Shown: positions 1 through 7,846 of the stretch, one piece after another
How the letters are laid out: each line of letters opens with the position of its first letter
Numbering within the stretch: position 1 is the first letter of the stretch
DNA from: Nitriliruptoraceae bacterium
Lineage (GTDB): Bacteria > Actinomycetota > Nitriliruptoria > Nitriliruptorales > Nitriliruptoraceae
NCBI GenBank assembly: GCA_007134165.1
Contig: SLLJ01000160.1
Span: 1-8,163 of the forward strand
Direction: 5' to 3'
DNA length: 8,163 nt
Notes under the pieces: model-generated
Told to the model about the DNA's origin: nothing
The model's database searches: none
Seen by the model: only the letters and a program-made list of their open reading frames with translations
Program-made: the position numbers and the translations under genes

Positions 1-548
1 ACGCCCTCGGTGCCCTCGGCGGTCAGCCCCCTGGTGACGTAGCCCTCGACCATCGCGACCAGCGCCGAGGCCGCCACCGCCGGGTCGTGACCGGTGCCCC
101 GCAGGGCCGGGGCGATCTGGTCGGCGACCCGGTGCACGAAGTCGGCCCGCATCCGGCGCAGACGCCTGCGCAGGTCCGCGTCGTGGGCGCTGGCCTCGGT
201 CCAGGCCCGGATCACCCCCGCATCGGCGGCGAACACCTCGACGAAGCGGGCGATGACCGTCTCGATGGTCCGGCCCGAGTCCGCGCCCTCCCACGGTGCC
301 TGCACGACCGTGCGCAGGCGCGCCTCGGTGCCGTCGATCAGCGCCTCGAGCACCGCGCCCTTGTTGTCGTAGTAGGTGTAGAAGGTGCCGTGGCTCACCC
401 CGGCGGCGGCGACCACGTCCTCGACGCGCGCGGCGGCGAACCCGCGCTGAGCGAACACCGTGCGGGCGGCGGCACGCAGCCGAGCCGCCGTGCGCTCCCC
501 CCGGGGGGTGCGCGGCGCAGCAGGGACATCAGGGGGAGCAGCCGACAT
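1..548 (-). CDS. TetR-family transcriptional regulator (3' end cut off by window edge)
   Basis: Reading the complement from an ATG at 548 gives 182 open codons that run off the left edge, so the C-terminus is missing. The N-terminal part is a classic TetR DNA-binding domain. After a Pro/Arg-rich lead (residues 1-17), helix 1 carries RLRAAARTVFAQRGF (about 23-37), followed by the helix-turn-helix with VEDVVAAAGVSHGTFYTYYDNK (about 42-63), where GTFYTYY is the family signature of the recognition helix. The remaining residues (about 70-182) form the variable ligand-binding and dimerisation domain; no ligand can be read from them. TetR proteins are usually about 190-230 residues, so only the last part is missing. 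The gene diverges from the protease-MoxR operon across an 81-base gap. Control of itself and of that operon is therefore plausible, but this is inference from position only. Confidence 0.93.
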   Translation of the reverse strand, partial: MSAAPPDVPAAPRTPRGERTAARLRAAARTVFAQRGFAAARVEDVVAAAGVSHGTFYTYYDNKGAVLEALIDGTEARLRTVVQAPWEGADSGRTIETVIARFVEVFAADAGVIRAWTEASAHDADLRRRLRRMRADFVHRVADQIAPALRGTGHDPAVAASALVAMVEGYVTRGLTAEGTEG

Positions 549-555
549 GCCCGCA

Positions 556-561
556 ACGGTA
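556..561 (-). promoter_or_regulatory. Candidate -10 element for a leaderless tetR transcript
   Basis: On the minus strand the hexamer TACCGT (TANNNT type) lies 7 bases before the tetR ATG at 548. No Shine-Dalgarno sequence lies between them. This spacing would start the mRNA at or next to the ATG, a common leaderless arrangement in actinobacteria. No convincing -35 hexamer is visible. The call rests on one six-base match. Confidence 0.35.
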
Positions 562-580
562 GGGGCGGCGGCCCGATCGT

Positions 581-597
581 GCAGCACCGTAGGCTGC
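581..597 (+). promoter_or_regulatory. Candidate operon promoter (-10 TAGGCT at 590-595) inside a short inverted repeat
   Basis: The sequence GCAGC-ACCGTAG-GCTGC is an inverted repeat with 5-base arms and a 7-base centre. The hexamer TAGGCT (590-595) overlaps the centre and right arm. It would place a transcription start near 602, leaving a leader of about 28 bases with the Shine-Dalgarno GGAGG (617-621) before the GTG at 630. The same TAGGCT hexamer occurs at nearly the same distance before the gene at 7988. No clear -35 box is seen. The overlap of repeat and -10 makes this a possible operator for the divergent TetR protein, but 5-base arms are weak evidence in such GC-rich DNA. Confidence 0.3.
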
Positions 598-629
598 CGG
601 GCCCCACCGCCGGACGGGAGGTCATCGAG

Positions 630-1478
630 GTGCAGCCCAAGGCGCCGTCGCTGGCCGTGATCGTGGTCACGGCGCTGGCGCTCACGGCGGGGGTCGGCCT
701 CACCGTGCTGGGCGGTGGCGGTCCGTGGGCCGGGCGCGGCGCCGGACCCGCCGACGTAGCGGCCGAGGGAGCGGCCGACGGACCATCCGACGAGGCGGCC
801 CGCGCCCACACCGAGGGCTACGCGGTCTGGGCCCGCAACGACGACGGACGACCGGTGCGCTGGGATCCGTGCCGCACCGTGGTGCTGGTGGTGGATCCCA
901 CCGGCGCGCCAGCCGGCGCCGAGGACGATCTCGCCGAGGCCGTCGACCGGCTGCGGGCCGCGTCCGGGCTGGATCTGGTGATCGCCGGGAGGGTCGACGA
1001 GCGGCCCGACGCCCAGCGCCGCGCCTACCAACCGCAGCGCTACGGCGAGAACTGGGCGCCGGTGCTGGTCGCCTGGGCCCGCCCGAACGAGGCCGATCTG
1101 CCGCTGCGCGACTGGGACCGGGGGGTGGCGATCCCGATCGCCGCCGGCCCGCCGGGGGCGCAGGTGTTCATCACCGGCCAGGTCGTGTTCAACGTCGAAC
1201 GCGACGACCTCGTCGCCGGGTTCGACGACCGCGCCACGGCCTGGGGCAGCACGATCCTGCACGAGCTGATGCACCTGCTCGGCCTCGACCACGTCGACGA
1301 TCCCGACGAGCTGATGTGGACCTTCCCAGGCGAAGGACCGGTGCGCCTCGGACCCGGTGACCTCGCCGGCCTGCGGGCGATCGGCGCGCCGCAGGACACG
1401 GCGGGCGATGACACCGCCGGCTGCCTGCAGGTCCCGCCACCCCGGGACGTCGAGGTGGTGGGCACCCCGGGCGCCTGA
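630..1478 (+). CDS. Membrane-anchored or secreted matrixin-like zinc metalloprotease
   Basis: 282 residues. GTG 630 is chosen because GGAGG (617-621) sits 8 bases upstream and the protein then opens with a proper export signal. The open frame extends further left, but there it is antisense to tetR. Residues 2-7 are short and basic, and 8-28 form a hydrophobic helix, either an uncleaved anchor or a signal peptide. No lipobox cysteine is present. The catalytic motif HELMHLLGLDH at 211-221 fits the metzincin HExxHxxGxxH zinc site: His211, His215 and His221 as ligands and Glu212 as base. Met229, eight residues after the third His (DPDELM), matches the Met-turn spacing of matrixins. Cys81 (WDPC) and Cys265 (GCL) are the only cysteines and could form a disulfide outside the membrane. 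It is a predicted extracytoplasmic protease; its substrate is unknown. It heads the MoxR-DUF58-transglutaminase operon. Confidence 0.87.
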   Translation: MQPKAPSLAVIVVTALALTAGVGLTVLGGGGPWAGRGAGPADVAAEGAADGPSDEAARAHTEGYAVWARNDDGRPVRWDPCRTVVLVVDPTGAPAGAEDDLAEAVDRLRAASGLDLVIAGRVDERPDAQRRAYQPQRYGENWAPVLVAWARPNEADLPLRDWDRGVAIPIAAGPPGAQVFITGQVVFNVERDDLVAGFDDRATAWGSTILHELMHLLGLDHVDDPDELMWTFPGEGPVRLGPGDLAGLRAIGAPQDTAGDDTAGCLQVPPPRDVEVVGTPGA

Positions 1479-1594
1479 ATGCCCGAGCGTTCGCAGCCCC
1501 CACCGCTACCCTCGCACCCGACCGCCACCGCCCCCGGCACCGAACCTGCGGTGGCCGACGGACCGCAACGACGGGAGCCCCTGGTGGGCGAGCA

Positions 1595-1598
<4 letters not shown>
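1479..1598 (+). CDS. Possible 39-residue proline-rich small ORF between protease and moxR
   Basis: The protease stop TGA (1476-1478) is followed at once, in the same frame, by ATG. This opens 39 codons ending in TGA at 1596-1598, and that stop overlaps the moxR GTG as GTGA. The product is Pro/Ala-rich, begins MPERSQPPPLP, and has no hydrophobic segment or recognisable motif; it would be disordered. About 31 of 39 third positions are G or C, below the neighbouring genes, and the +1 frame scores similarly, so codon bias does not support it strongly. There is no clear Shine-Dalgarno of its own; translation would rely on termination-reinitiation. It could be a coupling leader that carries ribosomes into moxR, a tail of the protease made by stop readthrough, or simply open by chance. 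Confidence 0.3.
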
Positions 1599-2629
<1,031 letters not shown>

Positions 2630-2631
2630 AC

Positions 2632-3846
2632 GTGCCCACCCAGCGCGGCACCGGCCTGCTCGTCGCCGCCGGCGTGCTGTGGGTCCTTGCGCGCAGCTTC
2701 GGGGTGGTCGAACTGCAGATGGCGGCGGTCGGCGCGCTGGGGCTGGTGGGGTTGGGGCTGGCGATCGTGTGGCTCGGACCAACACGGCTGCGGGTACGCC
2801 GCCGGCTGCGTCCCGACCGGATCCACGCCGAGGAGCACGCCCGCCTGGAGCTGACCGTGACCGCCGGGCGACTGCCCTCCCCACCGCTGGAGCTGAGCGA
2901 CGAACGTCCGGACCTCGACGCCGACGCGTGGATCCCGGTGCACGCCCTGGCCCCCCGCACCTCGATGGTCTGGTCCACCGAGGTGTCCGGCCGCCGGCGC
3001 GGGCGGCGCACGCTCGGGCCGGCCCGCGTGCGGCTGCGCGACCCGTTCGGCGTGGCCAGCCGCTCCCGCGTGCTGCCCGGGACCAGCGAACTCGTCGTCT
3101 ACCCGCGGGTGGCGACCCTGCCGGCCGGGCTGGCCCTGGGTGGTGGCTCGGGCGTGAGCGGCGCACCCAGCGCCCGGCCACGGCCGACCAGCAGCGAGCT
3201 CGCCGACCTCCGCGAGTACGTCCGCGGTGACGACCTGCGGGCGGTCCACTGGCCATCCACCGCACACCGCGGCCAGCTGATGGTGCGCACCGGCGAGTCC
3301 CCCGAGGACGCCCGGGCCGCGGTGCTGCTCGACCGCCGCGCCGCCCGGCACGCAGGGCTCGGCGCCGACGCCAGCTTCGAGACCATGGCCAGCGCCGCCG
3401 CCAGCGTGGTGCGCCACCTCACCGATCGAGGCCGGGCCGTGGCCCTGGTCTACGAGCCCGTACTCGCCCCACCCGAACCGGCGCCGTGGCGCACCTGGCT
3501 GGACCTGCTGGCCGAGATCGAGCCCGGCGAGGTCGACCTGCCAGGGCTGCTCGGCCAGCTGGCGCAGGGTGTGGTCGGCGACGGAGTGCTCGTCGCGATC
3601 GTCACCCCGCTGCCGGGCGACGAACTGCTGGCCCTGGTGCGGGCCGGACGCGGCTTCTCGACCCGGGTGGCGCTGGTGGTCGACGTCCCGAGCCACGCCG
3701 GGCGCACCGACCCCGAGCGGCGGGCCGACCATGCGGTCGCGGGGCTGCTGGCCGCCGGCTGGCGGGTGGGCATTCTGCGCCACGGTGACCGCATCGAGGA
3801 CCGCTGGCAGCAGTTGGTGCTCGCCCCCCGACGGGCGGCCGGGTGA
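2632..3846 (+). CDS. DUF58 membrane protein (VWA-like, MoxR partner)
   Basis: 404 residues from GTG 2632, two bases after the moxR stop, with a weak GGTGGG (2620-2625) six bases upstream; translational coupling is likely. Two hydrophobic segments at about 7-24 and 28-48 anchor it, and a basic stretch follows (RLRVRRRLR, 52-60). Residues about 61-160 resemble the beta-rich region before the DUF58 core, with GRRRGRR and RLRDPFG (134-140). The DUF58 signature is REYVRGDDLRAVHW (194-207). The region from about 228 onward, beginning AAVLLDRR, fits a von Willebrand A-like fold that in this family often lacks a complete MIDAS; I do not see a clear DxSxS here. DUF58 proteins commonly lie between moxR and transglutaminase genes, as here. 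Biochemical function is unknown; a role in assembly or control of envelope proteins is inferred from gene order. Confidence 0.93.
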   Translation: MPTQRGTGLLVAAGVLWVLARSFGVVELQMAAVGALGLVGLGLAIVWLGPTRLRVRRRLRPDRIHAEEHARLELTVTAGRLPSPPLELSDERPDLDADAWIPVHALAPRTSMVWSTEVSGRRRGRRTLGPARVRLRDPFGVASRSRVLPGTSELVVYPRVATLPAGLALGGGSGVSGAPSARPRPTSSELADLREYVRGDDLRAVHWPSTAHRGQLMVRTGESPEDARAAVLLDRRAARHAGLGADASFETMASAAASVVRHLTDRGRAVALVYEPVLAPPEPAPWRTWLDLLAEIEPGEVDLPGLLGQLAQGVVGDGVLVAIVTPLPGDELLALVRAGRGFSTRVALVVDVPSHAGRTDPERRADHAVAGLLAAGWRVGILRHGDRIEDRWQQLVLAPRRAAG

Positions 3847-3859
3847 GAGGCGGGCCGCG

Positions 3860-6412
3860 ATGAGCAAACGGGTGCCGGCGGTCCTCGGGTGGCGCGAGCC
3901 GCTGCGGGCCCGGGATCTGCTCGCCGTGCTCGCGTTCGCGCTGGTGGTGCTGGCCACGGTGCCGGCCTTCGCACGCACGTTCGCCGACGAGGCCTGGCAG
4001 CAACCGGTGCTGAGCGCGGCGCTGGTCGCCGGAGCCGTGGTCGTGACCCTGCGGGCGCTGCGCCTGCCCGGCGTCGTGGCGCTGCCGGTCACCGCCGCCG
4101 CGGCGCTGGCCACCACCTCGGCGTTGCTACTGCCCGACGGGGGGTGGTGGCCGTCGGCCGAGCGGCGCGAGGCGCTGGTCGAGCTGTGGCGGGTCGGGGC
4201 GTTCGAACTGGAGGTGACCCCGGCACCGGCCCCCTCGCTGGAGGGTCTGGTACTGCTCACCGGGGTGGGCCTGGTACTGGTGACGGTGCTGGGCCTCGAA
4301 CTGCTGCTGCGTTGGCGGCGGCCCGGGCTGGCCCTGACGGCGGTGGCGGCCCTGTGGACGGTGCCGCTGGCGGTGCCGATGAGCGCCGAGACCGCGGTCG
4401 GCACGCGAGCGTTGGTGTTCCTCGCGTCCGGTGCGCTGCTGCTGCTGGTCGCGCCAACCGATGAGCGGCCCGACCCGCCGGCGGTCACCTCCCCGGCGGC
4501 GCTGAGTACGGGCGTGGCGATGGCGGCGGGCGCGGTCGCGCTCGGGGTGGTCTTCCCGGGTCTGCTGCCCGGCGCCGACCAGCCGCCATGGGTCCAGCTG
4601 GGGAGCGGATCCGAACCTCGCGGCTATCAGCCGATCGTGGACGTCTCCCAGCGGCTGCGCGCGCCGGAGGACCGAGACCTGCTGCGGGTGCTGGCCCCGC
4701 GGCGCACCTACCTCCGGCTCGCGGGGCTCGACAGCTTCGACGGCGCGACCTGGCGACTGGGACCTGAGGCGGGCGGCAGCTTCGAACCCGATCCCGAGCG
4801 GTTGTACGCCGCCGTGGACCTGCTGCCCCCCGAGCAGCCGGCGGCGGTGACCGAGCCGCTGGCCGTCGAGGTTGAGGTGCTGGAACTCGAGAACATCTAC
4901 GTGCCCACGCCCTACCAGCCCACCCAGGTGCTCGGCCCGGAGCGCGAGGACATGGTGTGGTCGACCCAGGGTGGGTTCCTGGCGACCTGGGACGTCGTCG
5001 AGGGACGGCTGCGGGGCGGCCCGCGGGTGGGCGTCCGCGAGGGGGTCAGCTACCGCATCCAGGCTGCTCGGCCGACCCCCACCCGCGACGACCTCGCGCA
5101 GGTATCGGTCGACCCCGACACGCTCGAGGTGCTGACCCGCCTGCCGCGGGAGTACCCGACGCTGGCCGCTCAGGCCGAGCAGGTCTACGCCGAGGCGGGC
5201 GCCACGTCCACCATCGACCGGGTGCTGGCGCTGCAGGACTGGTTCGTGCGCTCGGACGCCGGGTTCACCTACGACCTCGACGTCCCGCCGATGCGTGGCG
5301 AAGAGGCGCTCGAACGCTTCGTGTTCGAGGACCGCGTCGGCTACTGCGAGTCGTACGCGACCGCGATGGCGGTGATGCTGCGGGCCACGGGCATCCCCGC
5401 TCGGGTGGCCGTGGGCTTCCTGCCCGGGCGGGTGACGCGCGAACCCGGACCCGACGGGGCGACGGCCACCGGGGACGGCGCCGGTCCCCCGCCGCCGGAC
5501 CCTGGTGGGGAGGTCGCGGCGGGCGGGGAGGACGCGGCGGGCGGGGACCCCGAGTTCACCGAGTACACGGTGTCCACCGCCGACGCCCACGCCTGGGTCG
5601 AGGTGCTGTTCCCCGGCTACGGCTGGATCACCTTCGAACCCACCCCCCGGGACGACCAGACCCAGATCGTGCCCCGCGCCGACGATCTCGCCCCCTGGGA
5701 CAACGAGGCGGAACGCATCCAGGCCGAGCGCGAGCAGGCCGCTGACGCCGAGTTGGACTCCGGCGCGGACGGCGCGGATGGCCCCGACCTCACCGACCTG
5801 CTGTCCGATGAAGACCGCGATGCGGCCGCCGGGAGCGACGGTGAGCCAGGCGCTGCGAGCGGCCGGCTGACCGGTCGAACGACGGGGGTCGCGCTCGGAC
5901 TCCTCCTGCTGCTCGGCCTGGGCGTCGCGGCGCTGGCAACGGTGCGCCGCCGCGCCCGCGGAACCGGCAGCCGGTGGACGGCCCCGGCCGATGGTTCGCA
6001 CGACCGTTCGCCCGGGGTGCTTCGGGCGCAGGAACGTCTGCTGCGCACCGCTGAAGGGCTGGGCATGGGGCGGCGGCCGGCCGAGACCCTCGAGGAGGTG
6101 CTGGAGCGCTGGCGCTCGCAGTGCCGGCTGCGAGCGACCCGACCCGGCGACCTGGGGCGGCTGGTGACGCTGACCCAGCGGGCGGCCTTCGGCGGGGCCT
6201 GCACCGCTGGTGACCTCGTCGACGCCGAGCGCATCAGCGGCACGCTGCGCGCCGACCTGGCGTCGAGCGTGCCGGCCCGCACGCGAATGCTGGCCCCACT
6301 GCGCCGCGCGCTGTCGCCGGTGCTACGCCGACGACGCGAGCAGGTGCCGGAGTGGGCGCACGGGCAAGCGCGCGCCGAACCTGTCCGAAGCCGGACGGCT
6401 GCCCTGAACTGA
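3860..6412 (+). CDS. TgpA-like multi-pass membrane transglutaminase-fold protein with DUF4129-like C-terminus
   Basis: 850 residues from ATG 3860, with AGAGG (3846-3850) nine bases upstream and 13 bases after the DUF58 stop. About seven membrane helices occupy the N-terminus (roughly 19-39, 50-67, 70-91, 127-150, 155-174, 182-199, 216-236), as in DUF3488/TgpA proteins. A large extracytoplasmic part follows, with the transglutaminase core at about 455-600: Cys496 in GYCESYATAMAVMLR, His577 in DAHAWVEV, and Glu593 in WITFEPTP where Asp is the usual third triad member. Between Cys and His lies a Gly/Pro/Asp-rich insert (about 527-565). An acidic linker (about 617-670) leads to a final helix (about 675-695) and a cytoplasmic DUF4129-like tail with RRPAETLEEVLERW and LVTLTQRAAFGG. 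The likely activity is acyl transfer or peptide-bond hydrolysis on envelope substrates; which of the two cannot be told. Confidence 0.92.
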   Translation: MSKRVPAVLGWREPLRARDLLAVLAFALVVLATVPAFARTFADEAWQQPVLSAALVAGAVVVTLRALRLPGVVALPVTAAAALATTSALLLPDGGWWPSAERREALVELWRVGAFELEVTPAPAPSLEGLVLLTGVGLVLVTVLGLELLLRWRRPGLALTAVAALWTVPLAVPMSAETAVGTRALVFLASGALLLLVAPTDERPDPPAVTSPAALSTGVAMAAGAVALGVVFPGLLPGADQPPWVQLGSGSEPRGYQPIVDVSQRLRAPEDRDLLRVLAPRRTYLRLAGLDSFDGATWRLGPEAGGSFEPDPERLYAAVDLLPPEQPAAVTEPLAVEVEVLELENIYVPTPYQPTQVLGPEREDMVWSTQGGFLATWDVVEGRLRGGPRVGVREGVSYRIQAARPTPTRDDLAQVSVDPDTLEVLTRLPREYPTLAAQAEQVYAEAGATSTIDRVLALQDWFVRSDAGFTYDLDVPPMRGEEALERFVFEDRVGYCESYATAMAVMLRATGIPARVAVGFLPGRVTREPGPDGATATGDGAGPPPPDPGGEVAAGGEDAAGGDPEFTEYTVSTADAHAWVEVLFPGYGWITFEPTPRDDQTQIVPRADDLAPWDNEAERIQAEREQAADAELDSGADGADGPDLTDLLSDEDRDAAAGSDGEPGAASGRLTGRTTGVALGLLLLLGLGVAALATVRRRARGTGSRWTAPADGSHDRSPGVLRAQERLLRTAEGLGMGRRPAETLEEVLERWRSQCRLRATRPGDLGRLVTLTQRAAFGGACTAGDLVDAERISGTLRADLASSVPARTRMLAPLRRALSPVLRRRREQVPEWAHGQARAEPVRSRTAALN
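5516..5547 (+). repeat. In-frame 18-bp tandem duplication inside the transglutaminase gene
   Basis: The 14-mer GCGGCGGGCGGGGA occurs at 5516-5529 and again exactly at 5534-5547, a period of 18 bases or six codons. It encodes AAGGED followed by AAGGD, and a degenerate copy (PGGEV) precedes it. It lies in the low-complexity insert between catalytic Cys and His. Because the period is a multiple of three, copy-number change would lengthen or shorten a flexible loop without breaking the frame. Confidence 0.7.
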
Positions 6413-6424
6413 ACTCCCGCGCGA

Positions 6425-6439
6425 CGGCGCTTCGTGCCG
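6425..6439 (+). terminator. Weak hairpin in the convergent gap after the operon
   Basis: CGGCG-CTTCG-TGCCG can fold into a five-pair stem (one pair a G-U) with a five-base loop, 13 bases after the transglutaminase stop. There is no T-run after it, so it is at best a weak intrinsic terminator; Rho-dependent ending is equally possible. The rest of the 76-base gap (6413-6488) shows no gene. A broken inverted repeat, CCGCTCCT/AGAGGCGG (6483-6498 region), spans the stop codon of the converging DUF3040 gene. Confidence 0.2.
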
Positions 6440-6488
6440 GCGCACGTGCCCGCAACCGGAAGCTTCGCGATTACCCGCCCAGCCGCTC

Positions 6489-6815
6489 CTAGAGGCGGTC
6501 GTCGGGCGGCGCGTGCTGCTGCGCAGGCTGGTCGGGCTCGGTCGAGGCGGTCACACCGAGCAGGATCGCCGCGAGCAGCAGCAGCAGTCCCGCGGCACCG
6601 GAGATGAGGTCCCAGGGGGTGGTGAGGATGCCGATGAACAGCACGCCCACCAGTCCGATGATTGCGGTGAGAACCGCGATCCGCATCCTCGACCGCTTGG
6701 TCAGGCCAGACCAGGGGGCGCGCCGACGCGCGCGGGCAGCGAAGCGGGGATCCTCGGCGGCGAGCTGACGCTCGATCTCGGCGAGAATGCGCTCCTCGTG
6801 CTCCGACAGCGGCAT
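6489..6815 (-). CDS. DUF3040 small membrane protein
   Basis: 108 residues from ATG 6815. The N-terminus MPLSEHEERILAEIERQL, then DPRFAARAR (22-30), is the hallmark of DUF3040, an actinobacterial family of unknown function that usually ends in two membrane helices. Here helices span about 45-65 and 70-89, split by TTPWDL, with a basic stretch (RRRAPWSGLTKRSRMR) just before the first. This suggests that the amphipathic N-terminus stays in the cytoplasm. The tail (91-108) is short and hydrophilic. A strong GGGGAGG (6819-6825) lies only three bases before the ATG, closer than usual, but the family's conserved start leaves no better choice. It converges on the protease-MoxR operon, follows the crotonase gene on the same strand after 89 bases, and probably has its own promoter. 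Confidence 0.92.
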   Translation of the reverse strand: MPLSEHEERILAEIERQLAAEDPRFAARARRRAPWSGLTKRSRMRIAVLTAIIGLVGVLFIGILTTPWDLISGAAGLLLLLAAILLGVTASTEPDQPAQQHAPPDDRL

Positions 6816-6843
6816 GGTCCTCCCCGTGAACGCTGCTAAGACG

Positions 6844-6849
6844 ATCGTA
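6844..6849 (-). promoter_or_regulatory. Candidate -10 element for the DUF3040 gene
   Basis: On the minus strand TACGAT matches four of six consensus -10 positions, including the conserved TA and final T. A start near 6837 would leave a leader of about 20 bases containing GGGGAGG. No clear -35 hexamer is visible 16-18 bases further up. Confidence 0.35.
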
Positions 6850-6870
6850 CCGATAGGGCCAAGGCCGCGC

Positions 6871-6897
6871 ACGCCACGGCGTCCGTAGAGCCGGCTC
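6871..6897 (-). terminator. Pair of short palindromes downstream of the crotonase gene
   Basis: Two inverted repeats sit in the 89-base gap after the crotonase stop: GAGCCGGCTC at 6888-6897, a perfect 10-base palindrome, and ACGCC-AC-GGCGT at 6871-6882. Neither has a loop of normal hairpin size nor a following T-run on the minus strand, so termination is uncertain. They might instead be protein-binding sites upstream of the DUF3040 promoter. Confidence 0.2.
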
Positions 6898-6904
6898 GGT
6901 GCGC

Positions 6905-7681
6905 TCAGCGACCCACGAAGCGCGGCGGGCGGCCCTGCATGGTCGCGGCGACCACTTCGGCGAAGTCCGGACCGGTCAGGCACTGCAGCTGGGTGGCCAC
7001 CTCGGCCTCGAGTCCCGCCTCCCTGCCCCGGTCGAAGTTCTCGCGCAGCAGCCGTGGCGCGCGACGCACCGCGCCAGGGCCCGCTGCGAGCATGGTGGCG
7101 AAGCGGTGTGCGTGGGCCTGGGGGTCCTCCGCATCCAGCGCGATCTCGGCCAGACCCATGGCCAGCGCCTCGGCGGCGGGCACCCGCCGGGCGGTCAACG
7201 TGAGCTCGGTGGCCCGGCCCAGGCCGATCAGCCGCGGCAGCCGCCAACTGCCACCGAGGTCGGGCACGATCGCCCACCGCGCCTCGAGCACCGACATCTC
7301 GGCATCCGGGGCCACCGCACGCAGGTGGCAGGCGGCCGCGAGCTGGATTCCCCCACCGAAGCAGTAGCCCTCGATCGCGGCCAGAGTCGGCTTGTCGAGC
7401 TCCTCGAAGGCGGTGAAGCTGGCCTGTAGGCGCCGGATCAGGTCGGGGTCGATGCCCTCGGGCCCGTGGCTGGAGAAGACGCTGACGTCGATGCCGGACG
7501 AGAAGGTGCCTCCCCGACCGCTGACCACGACCGCACCGACCGTGGGGTCGGCCCCGGCGCGGGCGGCGGCCTCGGCCAGCCCGTCGAAGACCTCCAAGGT
7601 CATCGCGTTGCGCTTGTCGGGACGCTCGAGGCGCACGTGCGCCACGCCGTCGGTGACCTCGTAGCTGACGGTGTCGCTCAC
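6905..7681 (-). CDS. Crotonase-superfamily enzyme (enoyl-CoA hydratase/isomerase-like)
   Basis: 258 residues, typical of single-domain crotonases. GTG 7681 is chosen because GGGAGG (7687-7692) sits five bases upstream; an in-frame ATG at 7723 would start inside the repeat array and lacks a ribosome site. Motifs: RPDKRNAMT (20-28) and RGGTFSSGIDVSVF (56-69), covering CoA binding and the first oxyanion-hole segment, then IEGYCFGGGIQLAAAC (103-118), which supplies the second oxyanion amide. Next come SVLEARWAIVPDLGGSWRLPRLIG (130-153) and ELTLTARRVPAAEALAMGL (159-177). Glu133 aligns with Glu164 of rat mitochondrial enoyl-CoA hydratase, but the position of its Glu144 is Gln113 here. It handles acyl-CoA thioesters in the cytoplasm. 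With one catalytic Glu it may be an isomerase, a dehydratase variant or another crotonase rather than a standard hydratase; the true substrate cannot be read. Confidence 0.92.
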   Translation of the reverse strand: MSDTVSYEVTDGVAHVRLERPDKRNAMTLEVFDGLAEAAARAGADPTVGAVVVSGRGGTFSSGIDVSVFSSHGPEGIDPDLIRRLQASFTAFEELDKPTLAAIEGYCFGGGIQLAAACHLRAVAPDAEMSVLEARWAIVPDLGGSWRLPRLIGLGRATELTLTARRVPAAEALAMGLAEIALDAEDPQAHAHRFATMLAAGPGAVRRAPRLLRENFDRGREAGLEAEVATQLQCLTGPDFAEVVAATMQGRPPRFVGR

Positions 7682-7698
7682 GGCATCCTCCCGGGACG

Positions 7699-7821
7699 GG
7701 TCGGCATATCGGCGGGTCGGCATATCGGCGGATCGGCATATCGGCGGATCGGCAGGGTCGGCGGTCTCGGCGGGTCGGCGGGTCGGCGGGCCAGCGGTCT
7801 CGGCGGGTCGGCGGTCTCGGC
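7699..7821. repeat. Tandem array of 8-9 bp units (TCGGCNNN) in the crotonase leader region
   Basis: TCGGC starts at 7701, 7709, 7717, 7725, 7733, 7741, 7749, 7758, 7767, 7775, 7783, 7800, 7808 and 7817, with a degenerate CCAGC at 7791. That is 15 units with steps of 8 or 9 bases. At the crotonase end, alternate units form a 16-bp higher repeat (GGTCGGCATATCGGCG, three copies, one with a single change). At the far end the units are GGTCGGCG and GTCTCGGCG. The array stops 17 bases before the crotonase start, just upstream of its Shine-Dalgarno. It therefore lies in the 5' leader or promoter. It is open on the crotonase frame but is not convincing protein. Confidence 0.88.
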
Positions 7822-7846
7822 CCGACGAGACCTGTGCGGCGACCCG

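Noticed and set aside
87..629. N-terminal extension of the protease frame upstream of GTG 630
   Set aside because: This stretch is antisense to a clear TetR gene, is Arg/Gly/Pro-rich without motifs, and the GTG at 630 has an ideal Shine-Dalgarno followed directly by an export signal.
630..720. Lipoprotein signal peptide in the protease
   Set aside because: No cysteine lies near the end of the hydrophobic segment; the first Cys is residue 81.
4127..6001. Second long antisense open frame (624 codons) under the transglutaminase gene
   Set aside because: Same reason: opposite a gene with clear domains and catalytic residues, no motif of its own, no credible start site.
7699..7821. CRISPR array
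   Set aside because: Units of 8-9 bp with no unique spacers and no cas genes; this is a simple tandem repeat.
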